The notes below the pieces were generated by a model. That model was not told the origin of the DNA and did not search any database. It saw only the letters and a program-made list of their open reading frames with translations. From positions 62,001 through 126,000 of the forward strand of contig JASANE010001549.1 in the NCBI GenBank assembly GCA_030248225.1: a stretch of 64,000 bases of DNA, read 5' to 3'. Numbering within the stretch: position 1 is the stretch's first letter; every line of letters begins with the position of its first letter. A program made the translations under genes and the position numbers. Positions 1 to 12,123 of this stretch are shown here, piece after piece. The DNA is from Trileptium ribeirensis (Eukaryota > Nematoda > Enoplea > Enoplida > Thoracostomopsidae).

Positions 1-154
1 TGTGTCTTGGCGTTATTATTGGATGTACTGTTGGTTAGCACGAAACCATTAAAGGATAGCGGAGAAGATATGGTAATACAAACCGATCGTCAGGAAGACA
101 TAAAATTGAGATCATTACGATCAGAAGAAATCTATGACGATAGCAAATGCAAAA
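1..154 (+). CDS. Possible partial exon of an unrecognised plus-strand gene
   Basis: Open in frame 1 from the window edge to a consensus donor (AAAA|gtaagt at 155). It begins hydrophobic (LALLLDVLLVST) and becomes charged (DIKLRSLRSEEIYDDSKCK), resembling the front of a secreted or membrane protein. It has no recognisable family. The 88-bp tandem array starts right at this donor. It ends in phase 1, which matches one frame of the candidate exon at 7191. This may equally be chance. Confidence 0.25.
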
Positions 155-592
155 GTAAGTCTGCAGTAAAGGATGTCACAAAAGCGGGTCGGGTGAGGAA
201 GACTCCCACTTTTTATAGACACGTCAAAAAAATAAGTCAAAAGAAAGTCTGCAGAGAAGGACGACGCAAAAGCGGGTCTAGTGATGAAGACTCCCATTTT
301 TTATAGACACGTCAAAAAATTAACTCAAAAGTAAGTCTGCAGTCAAGGACGTCGCAAAAGCGGGTCGAGTGAGGAAGACTCCCACTTTTAATAGACACGT
401 CAGGAAATTAACTCAAAAGTAAGTCTGCAGTCAAGGATGTCGCAAAAGCGGGTCGGATGAGGAAGACTCCCACGTTTTATAGACATGTCAAAAAATTAAC
501 TCAAAAGTAAATCTGCAGTCAAGGATGTCGCAAAAGCGGATCGAGTGAGGAAGACTCACACTTTTTATAGACACGTCAAAAAATTAACTCAT
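143..592. repeat. Tandem array, 88-bp unit, 5 copies
   Basis: Units start at 180, 268, 356, 443 and 532 (AAAAGCGGGTC), with a partial copy before. Each contains GAGGAAGACTCCCACTTTTTA and most contain AAAAGTAAGTCTGCAG, a donor-like motif. The unit length is not a multiple of three, so the open frame through it is not a protein repeat. Confidence 0.92.
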
Positions 593-1238
593 GGGGTTAT
601 AACATACGAAGTAAACACACTTCATAGAAAAACGAATGTAAACGACATGCCTCTTCCACTTTTTACCCGTCCCCTCCACTTTTGCAGAGCTTGGAACGCC
701 CCTGTATGCAGTTTATTGTATTGTTGCTCTTAGGTGTTTAATTTTTAAAGAACTACTTTGCTGACGCCAAAATCTTAACAAATTTTGGGAAAAAAATTCA
801 GCAGCATTTATCCAAACGAAATAAAGACATGACATGCCTGTCATTAACTCTCAGGTAGAGCCTGTCATTTGCAAAATTCACATAATTTTAATGCTGCAGA
901 GCGAAGATCGTAGCTGCAAATTTTTAGGCTCTGCGTACGTTAAACCTGACAATTGCTCGGCCTGGATGATTTCAAAAAAATTGTTTGCCTGATTGTTTGA
1001 AAGACATGGCATGCCTGTCATTAGCTCTCAGGTTACAAAATTCACATAAATTTAATGCTACACAGTTGACATTGATATATATATAATTGTAAATTGAAAA
1101 GTACCAAATTATATTTTTCAGTTAATCAATAAAGTGTAATAAATCATTAACGTATTCACAAAATATATATAGCTAAAAGATCATTGCTGCAAATTTTTAG
1201 GCTCTGCGTACGTTAAGCCTGAAAAATTACCTGGCTTG
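593..1238. other. Non-coding spacer between two tandem arrays
   Basis: AT-rich. GACATGACATGCCTGTCATTA...CTCTCAGGT occurs twice (near 826 and 1002), and TTTTTAGGCTCTGCGTACGTTA twice (near 919 and 1193), so this is itself an old duplication. Confidence 0.6.
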
Positions 1239-2035
1239 GATGATTTTAAAAATTTGTTTGCCGGATTGTGGTCCTAAATTGTCTATCCACCTTTCGTTGG
1301 GTGGATTTCAAATTATTGCGATCCGTCCGATCTGATCTGCACGCTTATTGCGAAGTGTTCACATTGCAATCGTATAGAGCGTGCCCTATTTGATCGGAGA
1401 TGATTTTAAAAATTTGTTTGCCGGATTGTGGTCCTAAATTGTCTAGCCACCTTTTGTAGGGTGGATTTCAAATTATTGCCTCCGTCCGATCTGATCTGCA
1501 CGCTTATTGCAAAGTGTTCACATTGCAATCGTATAGAGCGTGCCCTATTTGATCGGAGATGATTTTAAAAATTTGTTTGCCGGATTGTGGTCCTTAATTG
1601 TCTAGCCACCTTTTGTAGGGTGGATTTCAAATTATTGCCTCCGTCCGATCTGATCTGCACGCTTATTGCGAAGTGTTCACATTGCAATCGTATAGAGCGT
1701 GCCCTATTTGATCGGAGATGATTTTAAAAATTTGTTTGCCGGATTGTGGTCCTAAATTGTCTAGCCACCTTTTGTAGGGTGGATTTCAAATTATTGCCTC
1801 CGTCCGATCTGATCTGCACGCTTATTGCGAAGTGTTCACATTGCAATCGTATAGAGCGTGCCCTATTTGATCGGAGATGATTTTAAAAATTTGTTTGCCG
1901 GATTGTGGTCCTAAATTGTCTAGCCACCTTTTGTAGGGTGGATTTCAAATTATTGCCTCCGTCCGATCTGATCTGCACGCTTATTGCGAAGTGTTCACAT
2001 TGCAATAGTATAGAGCGTGCCCTATTTGATCGGAT
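1239..2035. repeat. Tandem array, 159-bp unit, 5 copies
   Basis: Units start at 1239, 1399, 1558, 1717 and 1876 (GATGATTTTAAAAATTTGTT) and are nearly identical, so the array is young or homogenised. Each unit ends in CCCTATTTGATCGGA. A diverged half unit occurs near 955-990. Confidence 0.95.
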
Positions 2036-5000
2036 ACGAATTCGATATTATCGTTTGAAATATATACACACGCATACGAACTATATATATATATTATATG
2101 TGGTAGGCTCTGTATTTAGCCGTATGGCAATGAGAACACTCCCTTAGTTTGAGGTTTGTCTGCCGCCGCAAATTGTAACATGTCCCAAATAAGTTTATTA
2201 AGAAGAAAAAGATTATGTGTGCTATTGCTATCTTTATTGTGCTAAAACATTTTTACGCAGAGCTGAATTTTGTCAGAATTGCAAGTAATTGAACCAAACC
2301 AAACACGAATCGTACACTTCAATAGCATGCTTGAATTTCTAAGCCAAAGCTAAAAGTTAAGGTCGTTGAAATATTTACAATTTCGTAAATAGCCAATATT
2401 CGAGGGCAATTTATGAGTGTATATACATACTAGGCAAGTTTTGGTGTCTCAGTGGACATAGCGGTGCTACCAAGAGAGAGGTCGTCGCCAGAGAAGATCG
2501 TACCGCGGGGGCAGGGCGATCAGGTGAGGATAAGTTTCAGAAATTTTATGTAGCTCAAACTTTTGGCACTCATTTTGGCAATTTTCCGCTTTTTTTATCA
2601 ATTTCGCCCAATTTTTTGCTGTTTTGCCTGCTTTTTGCTTATTTTTCCACGCACCTATTGCTGGGGGCGTCTCAGGAAAAGGCGGATCAAATAGCTTTTA
2701 ACGAGGGTGCGAACCTCAGGTGATAGCCCCTCTCTACACCTCTACACACATGGCTATATGTATTATGTGGTAAAACTTAGATCTTAGCGCTTTTGCTTTT
2801 AGTATGGGCCCTGGAACGAATTTTTCTTGCCCTATTCATGGGACCAGTTGGTGGATCATCCCAAAATTGGGCTGTTTTGAGGGGAGATGCTCAGTTGTGT
2901 ACTCTGGGCGAGCACCATGAATCGATCAATGCTTCTTCTTTTAGCCTTGTTCGAGTTCCCATATGCTTATGATGGATAGGGAATTATGCTGTCCTGAGGT
3001 GTAGGACATCACCCTTGGGTGGGAATTGCCGATACCTCCTGCCTGGAGCTCCAACGTATCACCCCTGGCAGCGCTGCTGGCGCCGAAACCATATGATCCA
3101 GAGGCGCGCCCCCTGCCAAGTATCGGTTGCTCCCACAATGGACGAGACCGAGCGCCGACACCCGAGGACCCAGCTAAACACCTCCGGAATTTCGGACCTT
3201 GAGCATACGTGGACTAGACCTTCGATGTTGGCGTGGGATTTAACTTGATGCAACACTAAATGATTATTGAGCGGAGCGAAGCGAAGCTTTTTGTTTTCGT
3301 CAGATTGCGTGAGATCGGCGCCGTCTCTCCGTCCATCGAACTCAATAAATAACTACTGAGCCGATTTTAAATTATTTTTTGTTTGAAACGCCTAATGTCC
3401 TTCAAGTACAAGAGATATAGTGTTGTCAAAATTTATTTTAGTCAATTAGTGATTGGTTAAGCGTGTTAGCCTATTTTTAGCATTTTTATACAAGAATTGC
3501 TTATTTTTCATTGTTGTAATGCTACTATTTTGGTGCTTATGCTACATCTCGCCGTGTTGATTACGGATCTGATGTTTATTACTATTCGAGGATGTTAAAA
3601 ACATTCTAATTAGCTAATTACAAAATAATTATAAATTAGCAATTTTTCGAAAATTTTCAAAGTGCTCAGAAAAGAACAAAATACACACAGGTGTTTTCTA
3701 TATCGCTGATCACGATTACAGCATTTGCGAAGCTCTAAAACTTGGCGTTATGTGCTAATTAGTTAATGAATTTTATGCAAATTTTTAAATCACCCCAAAA
3801 TTAATGATTTTTTGCGCTCGGGAGTTTTCGATGCCGTTGACCATCAATATTTGACTTTTAAAGCTAAAAAATTTATCGTGTACGTTGATTAAACATGGTG
3901 GTTTATGCTTTTTGTATCATAGATTTGACATAAGTTATACTTAATACCGATTGTGAATTGATTAAATATTTAGTTGAAATACGTATATATATAAATAAAT
4001 AAGATATAAGATACTTTGCCTATTATTATGCTCACTTTTTATAATTTTTTACGTTTACTAGTTTTGTAATAGTCGTGCCGAAACTTACCGAATCCAAAAC
4101 TAAATTTGGTGCAGAAAAGTGAGATACAATCACCGTTGTTACAAATCAACTAAGCTCGGTCAGAGTTGTAAGCGCGCAAATGTTTTTGACCTTGCGGATA
4201 CCGGAATATATTAGAGGCTTGTTAACCCAACGCTGCGCGAAGGTATGGGTATCTGCGAGCCTGGCCGGGTACGCGCTCAAAAGTTGAGCCCGCGGGTAAT
4301 GGGTACCCGCAGCCCAGCCAACTCCATTCCTTAAAAAGCTGTTTCCCCGCAATTGTGTTGTTTTATGTTTGTAAATGTAGGACTGGTATTAAATTAAGTT
4401 TGACAATATATTGTTGCAGACATGAATATGTACACAGTCACAGATTCATGGAATTTTTACTCCAGTTTATGTCTGTTTTAATTAATATAAATTAAGTTTT
4501 CATTTAAACCGACTGTCATTTCAATTGAAGGGTAACTTAGCTCACTATGTCGGGAGAATGTCTCGAAATAAAATTCAGCACATCTCACAAATAAATAGTT
4601 TTTGCATGCACTGAACTTCAACCGCAAGCTACAAAGTTCTGACAATATGTCATTAAAGTCAAAACATTGAATATTGAAAGATTTATGTTTTATCAACTAG
4701 AAAATTGCGGTATATTTGTAAAGCGCAGCCGCCATAGAGACTTCACGTCAAAAATTTAAAAGGACACGAAACGACATAAAACTTCCGGAACCTACTTTAG
4801 TGCCGCCGATCGGCTTCCATGGTACTTATGGCTTAGTTTCCAATATTAAAAGAAACGATACAGTAGAGTGTATTTTACTAAGTTCTGACAAAATTCACAA
4901 AAAATTGGCCCCTTCATTCATTATTGCTTTGTACTACCACAAAATATTCATCATTATATGATTTGGAATGGCCCCGAGGTTCCAGAATAACCCATCAAAT

Positions 5001-5139
5001 AGAGGTCGCAAATTCGACAAATATTTATATATTTGTTATTTATCAAATTTGTATTTGCAGAGCAAACTGACTTAATACTTCGCTGAGCCTTATACTTTGT
5101 TACTGAAGAGCAGAAACCGACGTTAGAATTATAAACAAC
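2036..5139. other. Non-coding, AT-rich with one GC-rich island
   Basis: No supportable gene. 2480-2715 may be a GC-rich dispersed repeat. 2940-3250 is a GC-rich island with open frames on both strands (for example VKSHANIEGLVHVCSRSEIP on minus) that I cannot assign; it may be a decayed retroelement end. Confidence 0.5.
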
Positions 5140-5465
5140 CTAAAATACATACAGAACTAAGCAGGGCTTCAAGGGGACTACTCCCACTCCTTGAGGTTCT
5201 AGACACCCATTCCCACCGGAGCCGTGGTCTACTCCTGAGGGTACCCCTACCTCCCTGCGGCCCTGCACAACCCCTTGGGCCTTCTCAACCCAGCGTGCTA
5301 AATAATATTTTTGGAAATTAAGGGGAGGTTGGCAGAAATGAGGGTGCGAGGGGGAGGTCATCAACTTTTTGTCACTACGTCCTGACGATCTCCCCAGTCC
5401 TCTGCCGCCTCCCCTTGAGGCGACGCTCAATCACTGAGATCTCGGCCCGTCAGCATGTATGCTTG
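5140..5465. repeat. GC-rich dispersed repeat
   Basis: GC-rich block around an AT core ending GTCAGCATGTATG. Possible relatives: 2480-2715, 11150-11460 (ends GTCAGCATGTTTG), 13950-14235 (other orientation) and 61855-62160 (ends GGCATGTATG). They share runs like CCAATTTCCCCAATTT in the core. Open frames here are composition effects. Confidence 0.45.
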
Positions 5466-7190
5466 AATAATATGATGCCTTATTTGAATGGCAGGGCAGA
5501 GATATTATATCTCAAAATATGCTTTTCTCTAAACCCTACTCTTAAAGGTAAGATGAAAAGCACAAACAAATATCTCGAGATAGTTCTTCTCTAACTGTGG
5601 TTTCAAGTAAATCTTTTATGGACAAAAGTGAAACCCTTGATATTGTTTGGTTGAACGTTACAGCGACACCAGATATTAGATAGTTACAAGATACATTCTT
5701 CGTGCTCTCTCTAGTTATCGCAATTGCTCAAGCCATTTCTTTATGAAAATTTATTATACACATTTTTTGACATTATTGTTCACTGAAAATCACGCCAAGA
5801 TTACAGAACGCTCTTTCCTTTCGGAAGATAGGGTTCGTTCTAAAAGGATACTGGATTCCTTTATCTGAAGGTTGTCGACATGAGTTTCTGATACCCTTAT
5901 TTCGGTGCTATTTGAAAGACAATGTTGTCCCTGTAATTCTGCACGATTTAAAACGCTGTAGTAGTACCATACAGTGGGCGTTGTCCGACAAATTTCATGT
6001 TCGTTTAACTAAATGGTTTCCTTTGTTTTACGCTGTTAGCTAAGATGGTTCCAATTTAGGGACTGTTTCGTAAAACACACATATTTACTATTTTGTCAAT
6101 TACTATTTTACACAGGCTATAGATGATGTTAAAAAATTCTTGCGGTATCTTTTTACTTTCCGCTACCGAATTGCATAATGTGCTTCAGTGTGTTGGGAAC
6201 AGCATGAAAAACAGTTCATTCAGTGAGTACACTCTGAAAGGCAACGTTAGTGGATACCGTAACTACCAGGTTTATTGCCATGCAGATAGACATACATAGA
6301 GGCTGTTGAAAAACAAGACTGTATGGCAACTTGCTCAACTGCCCAAGATGCTGGCAAGCTTTAATTCTTATTGATTAGGAGGTATGGAGATGGGCTAGGA
6401 AAATAAATCACTCACCCAGTAGTGTATTCGTCGAGTGGCAGTGGCTGCGAAGCTATAATCTAATGGTAATTACAACAGAATCCCTTTGTAATGTATAAGC
6501 ACAAATTTCCAATGCTTGAGATAAAATTTTACTACTTGCGGGCTGCGCTAGCCTGACAAAATTTACTTTTACTGAGTCAAAATCTTGATTTTATTTCTTG
6601 TTTTTACACTTTATATATAATGTATTTATGTATGTAACGTAACGTGTGATTTATTGCCGATCTCTATGTAGCGCTCAAAAAATGTTTTAAACAAAGCAGA
6701 GTATGCCGACATGCCAGACTTTAGAATCACAGCTAATTAACACATATTTACTGTATTAATGCTTGATATTGCCTAGAATACGCTTAAACGGTAAAAATTA
6801 GCATTTTAACCATGAGCGCAAACACCTCGGAGGGGGGCGTCCTCCACAGAAATATGCCTGTGGGGCGGCCATATAGGTCGTCCCCGCACAAATATGGCAA
6901 GTTGGTCGATCATGAATGTATATATTTAGAGATATGTCTGGCGTAGCCCCAAAAATTTGCCATGTTGGTCAATTATGTATATATGTATATAGGTAGATCC
7001 CTCAGAAATCTAGCAAGTTGGTCACACATCTATATATAATTTCATAATAACCAGCCTGCACATAACTCTACGACGATTGCACGATGTCCCGTTCCTCCAG
7101 AATTTTTCGACCGTACTACGCTCCCTCCTCCAGAATGTTGTTGCATTTCCGTTTTTGATTTCGATATACATTGCAGTACATGTTTTTCAG

Positions 7191-7477
7191 GGATTCAACC
7201 AACAGATACATTGTTTGAGGACAGTGAAATACAACGCGTTAAACGACATAAAGGTAAACACATTGGAACAATCTTTAGTAAACGAAAAAAAGGCAGCGCG
7301 TATATTTCTGCGAAAATCCGTCGCGAGAATCGAGTATATGCGTTCATTCCACGAAAAAATGCCAGGAAGACTCCAAAACGCACGCCGACACGTCGGATTA
7401 ACGTACACAAGCAACCTACAGTACGGCATGGCACCCAATCAGCTAGAAGGGGAAAACCAGCACCGCATATAGGTTAA
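7191..7477 (+). CDS. Possible terminal exon, unrecognised, two competing frames
   Basis: Follows a good acceptor (gtttttcag at 7182-7190). Two plus frames are open together. One starts after two bases and ends in TAA at 7477; it is very basic (KRHKGKHIGTIFSKRKK) with Arg mostly as CGN, unlike the AT-rich surroundings. The other starts in phase 0, ends in TAG at 7470-7472, and reads more like a mixed soluble helix (LEQSLVNEKKAARIFLRK). Both minus frames are open here too, so this may be a stop-poor segment. I recognise neither product. Confidence 0.25.
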
Positions 7478-10400
7478 TTATTTTTACCAATTTTTACATC
7501 TACAATCCACAACTTTAGCTCGTTGATAGAGTTAGCTAAAATTACAATGTTGGTGAGTTACATTGCTGCAATTGCTCTGTTAGACCGTGTTCAAATTGGG
7601 CCTAATCCGATCCGATTTGCACGTGTATAGAATATAAATAGATCATCCCTGCATGCAATCCTATCCGATAGTTCGGATCGAATCGCACGCAAGGTGAACA
7701 CAAATTTGATCGGAAAGAATTGGAACGCACTCAATCTATGCATAACCTTAAACTTGAAATAATTTAACATAGGTATATTATACTGCCCCTACAATATTAA
7801 TAATTCCGCTATTTCTTATATTGTATTGTTTTCTTTTGCTATATTTGTTTTAGCTGTTTTAGCAAACTTGACCTTATGTGACATCTTTTTGATTTGTATA
7901 GAAAAAATAGTTTTTATTTACAGCGATTATATTACCATGCTGAGAAGTAAGCAGGCCACTTTTCTAAATAAAAATTTCTCAATAATACTAGAAGATAGCT
8001 TTTTAGGCACTTAGATTCAGCTTGGCTACGGAGCCGAGCCGAGCCTGCCTTGATATATGAAGAGCCAAGTCAGAGCTTAAACATATGGCCATTTCGCGCC
8101 TCAGGTCTTTATTGCATGCCGATTTGATACTTAACTGTTTTCCGATTGCTTATTTTAAATTCAAATGTAAAGAGCGAACAGAAACACTTATGGAAAATTT
8201 CTGGGCTGATGACACAGTATAATGAATATAAAATCGGGCATTCCTCCAAGCCATGAAATGGCGAATATATATCCACACGTGAACAGTAAAAATTTTTGAA
8301 ATAATTTTCATGTTTTAACTCTCTCCGGCATTTGAGTCACACGCTTGTAACAGCGTGCATTGCGATGCGAAGCGTACGGCGTGCATTTGCGCGTGAGTTG
8401 TTCGCTCGCATTGTGAGCTTCCTTAAGGAACCAAGCAACAGCTTCTAAATAACGTAGTAACGTACGTACAAGGCCTCATTAAAACTATCACGTTTCAATC
8501 AACGGTCGCGGCAAATGCTCCTTCAACGTTGCACGATAGATCTAAACGCAGTTTTTTGGTGTCTCGTAAGCAACCGGGTATTGTTTTGCACAACACAAAG
8601 GGTTTTGAAGACCAGTCGAAGCAAAATCAGGTTCCATCTGCAATAAGTAAAATGTTTTGGCTTGATTTAAGGGCATACGGTGTTTCGTTGAACTAACAAA
8701 AATTTGTCTAGCGTTTCTGCAAAGACATACATTTTTAAAATAATTTGTAATATTGTATACATTTTTGAAAGGTGCGATATACTATATATATTAAAAATGT
8801 GCGCATAGCTGGGCTACAGCATCACATGTGAAAATTCTAAGAAATAAAATATAATTATAGGTGACCGCCCCGAAGGCTCAACCAACATGGTTGATGCGAA
8901 TGTCGTGCCTAGGAAAGGAACGCACCGACGACACAGTCGCACGCGAGTGTCGCGATAGAGTATTATAGTTTTTTTATGAACGCAGGCAATGTTTAAAAAT
9001 ATTAAAATTACCATAGTTGGAGTAAATCATCGGTCACCAGTTTTTGCAAAATTCAACTAGCGAGAGTGAGATAAGTTTCCCAGAGGATATACATCTTACG
9101 ACAGTACTAGTCAAATTTGTAGGCTCACTTTGGGTCGTGGTCCGATGCGTACACGTCGAAGTTATATCAATATTCTTTAAACTAGTCGATCACCAACAGC
9201 CAACGTCAAAGCTATTATCTGGCAAGGGTCTGTGCCCCAACCTTTAGAAGGTAAACTCCTACTCGATGTAACTGACTGCTAACGCTTGAGTCAGATAACT
9301 TTTCTACTTTTCTCATACTTACTGTTGTACCCAAACTATTAGGATTACTTAAGTTGCGACGGAATATGGCGTAATAGCAAAATATATTGAGCTTATGGGC
9401 CGAAGCAGTGCTTCGACTAAGAAAAATTAAAGGCCGAAAACGAATGTTTATATTTGGAGTTGAGATAAGGACTTTGAGAAGGTGAGATGATTTTCTTTCT
9501 ACATGAAAGTATAAACTTTGCTAGGTGAGGATACGATGTTGCCTCATGGGCACAATTCAATTTCTGTGAGTTGAAGTCGGTGGTTATCGATAGTCCACCA
9601 ACATAAAATTGTTTGTGTAAAAACGGGGCCACTTGCACGGTCTACGGTGAGAATTCTAACATAATGCGCAATTTGAGCCGAGTATGGACATCGATTTTTC
9701 CCAGCTTTCCAGTTTACCCATGGACATGTATAGGAAAAACATGATGAGATTCGCATTTTCTTAGGAATTAAAATAACCACTCCTAAGGTTTATTTCTTAC
9801 CTACGAGGTGTAGCCACTATGATTTACGGATACACTGCGTAAGAGATCTGGAAGCATTGTAAACGGTCCCGATTCGGTACTCTACCACCCTAGCATTGTT
9901 TCCGACCACGAACGCTGCTTTGACGGTATGTTTCTGTTCCATTGTGAAAATACCTTTTCATTTATCATGTTGTATAGTTGTGCCATTTGATTCTAATAAC
10001 TTGTAGTTTGGCTTGTCTGTTATATCTGTCGCAATTTTACATTTGACAGTAAACCCAGAAAATAATCTACAACGGTGTTTGCTGCTCGTTTCAGGCAGCG
10101 TCTATGTTATGTTTTCTCCATTCGGACCGGAAGGAAACGCATGCTCCGGCCTGTGGATGATAGATCTTAAGCTCTCACGTGTATCACTTCCTGTAAATAC
10201 TAACACTAAAAAGAATTGAAGAGATGTGACAGGAAGGGGTCCTCAAAATCCGTAGTTGACAACGACTTACAAAATGATATCCTGCGTAATCAGTTCAAAA
10301 AATTTACTATTAAAATTAATCTATCAAAGTTACACAAGTCGGATAAACATGCAATTAGCACTAGGTGATAATCCGGGTTATTATGCCGAAGCATTGTGTG

Positions 10401-11149
10401 TAGGCTTGCCATGATGATTACCCATTACACCACCCATCATCTTATCCGGCTAAACCAAAGTCTAGTACCTATTTAACGCATAGGTACTGCGAAGCAATTG
10501 TGGCTGAGTCCCTTATTAGTTAAACAACTTGCAAGTAAAATAGAGACAATGAATATCGACATGACATTATGACCTGTGAGCAGGTGTCGGTGTCAGCCTC
10601 CCCGGGGACCTCAGCAATGATGCCAAGTACTGGACACTTGCGCAGCCTGAACTCGGTTTGAACCCTGAACGGGCACGGTCTGAAGCGCGCCTGCGGCCTG
10701 ATAACCGCCATTGCTTCTTAAGTCAGACCAAGAAATCGACAGATTAGGCAAATTCGCGAAAAAGATGGGCCAATTTTGATGTTATGATAGCCGGGATCGT
10801 ATGAGAATGGTGTTTGGAAGTTGCACCATGCAGCCGCGTCTCGTTATTACATATATACGTACAATTGTATTTATTTTGATTTTTAACTTTTGTTTTATAA
10901 TGTCGATTGTATACTCATAATTTTTTGTTATTTGTTATATATATGCCAGCGTTTGGGTACCGGATAAAATCAACGAAATAAGTCCCCCAAGGAAAATGTA
11001 ATTGTTATGCTAAAGGCACTACTACGATGCAACATAATACCTAAAATATTGAGACCATAAATAAAAATTTGATGAGTTTTATTATACTATTTTATGTACG
11101 TAGCACTTTCGTTGTATATGTGATAATTTTAGCCCTATACCCTTTCAAT
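7478..11149. other. Non-coding, nothing assignable apart from SINE relic
   Basis: No gene supported. Short open frames lack splice context or family similarity. 10540-10710 is locally GC-rich, with GGTTTGAACCC resembling a B box but no matching A box. Confidence 0.5.
8390..8505 (+). mobile_element. Decayed SINE-like copy
   Basis: GAGTTGTTCGCTCGCATTGT then CTTCCTTAAGGAACCAAGCA and TAACGTAGTAACG parallel the copy at 14585. The B box is not recognisable. Confidence 0.4.
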
Positions 11150-11460
11150 CGTATGCCGAAACAGACGTTCAGGATAGACTACCTCCCCTAATTCGTCGAA
11201 TTCCCGCTCCCCAACGCCAAAGTCGCGCAGAAAATTTTAGCAATAATTGAAAAAAACAAGGTGGAAATTGGCAAAAATGGGGTAAATTTGCCAACAATGA
11301 ATCGTCGTTGGAGCGCGGGGTAAGCATTCATTTTTTTCAGCACTTCCCTGCGGTACCTCCCATTGAAGGCCTCTACTCAGCCTCTGATGACCCCCGTCGT
11401 CCCCGACTACTGTCGTTCTGATACTTCGTAGAGTCAGCATGTTTGCCTCTCTATCCATTT
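11150..11460. repeat. GC-rich dispersed repeat
   Basis: Likely relative of 5140-5465, with GGCAAAAATGGGGTAAATTT in the core and GTCAGCATG near the right edge. Non-coding. Confidence 0.45.
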
Positions 11461-11478
11461 TTAACTGTGCTATAAGCG

Positions 11479-12123
11479 TTTCTGCATCCCAATGTACTGA
11501 TTTTTATGCTAGGGAATTGCTGATGATCAAGATAAAGGCCGAGCATCTATATTCAAAGATGTAATGGCAAACGTGCGCAAATTGTCTCCATATAATGACT
11601 GCCTTTAAGCATAGGGGTCAAAGGCTGTCAGCTTAGGTGGTGGACTGTCAGCGGATTGGGGATTTGTCAAATGAAGCACATATGTATATAACATTTCTGT
11701 ATCCCAATGTGCTGTTTTTTATGCTAAGGAATTGCTGATGATCAAGATAAAGGCCGAGCATCTATATTCAAAGATGTAATGGCAAACGTGCGCAAATTGT
11801 CTCCATATAATGACTGCCTTTAAGCATAGGGGTCAAAGGCTGTCAGCTTAGGTGGTGGACTGTCAGCGGATTGGGGATTTGTCAAATGAAGCACATATGT
11901 ATATAACATTTCTGTATCCCAATGTGCTGTTTTTTATGCTAAGGAATTGCTGATGATCAAGATAAAGGCCGAGCATCTATATTCAAAGATGTAATGGCAA
12001 ACGTGGGTAGATTATCTCCATATAATGACTGCCTTTAAGCATAGGGGTCAAAGGCTGTCAGCTTAGGTAGTAGACTGTCAGCGGATTGGGCATTTGTCAA
12101 ATGAAGCACATATGTATATATAG
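11479..12123. repeat. Tandem array, 215-bp unit, 3 copies
   Basis: Units start at 11479, 11694 and 11909 (TTTCTGTATCCCAATGTGCT) and are near-identical, with the third slightly diverged (gtgggtag for gtgcgcaa). Non-coding. Confidence 0.95.

Noticed and set aside
7..306. 99-codon frame running through the 88-bp repeats as a repeated protein
   Set aside because: The unit is 88 bp, so the frame shifts at each copy and stops at 306; only the part before 155 is kept as a weak exon candidate.
2941..3256. Overlapping open frames on both strands in a GC-rich island
   Set aside because: Simultaneous openness on both strands reflects composition; no motif recognised.
5140..5430. 96-codon minus-strand Gly/Arg-rich frame
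   Set aside because: Lies wholly in a GC-rich dispersed repeat; the composition explains it.
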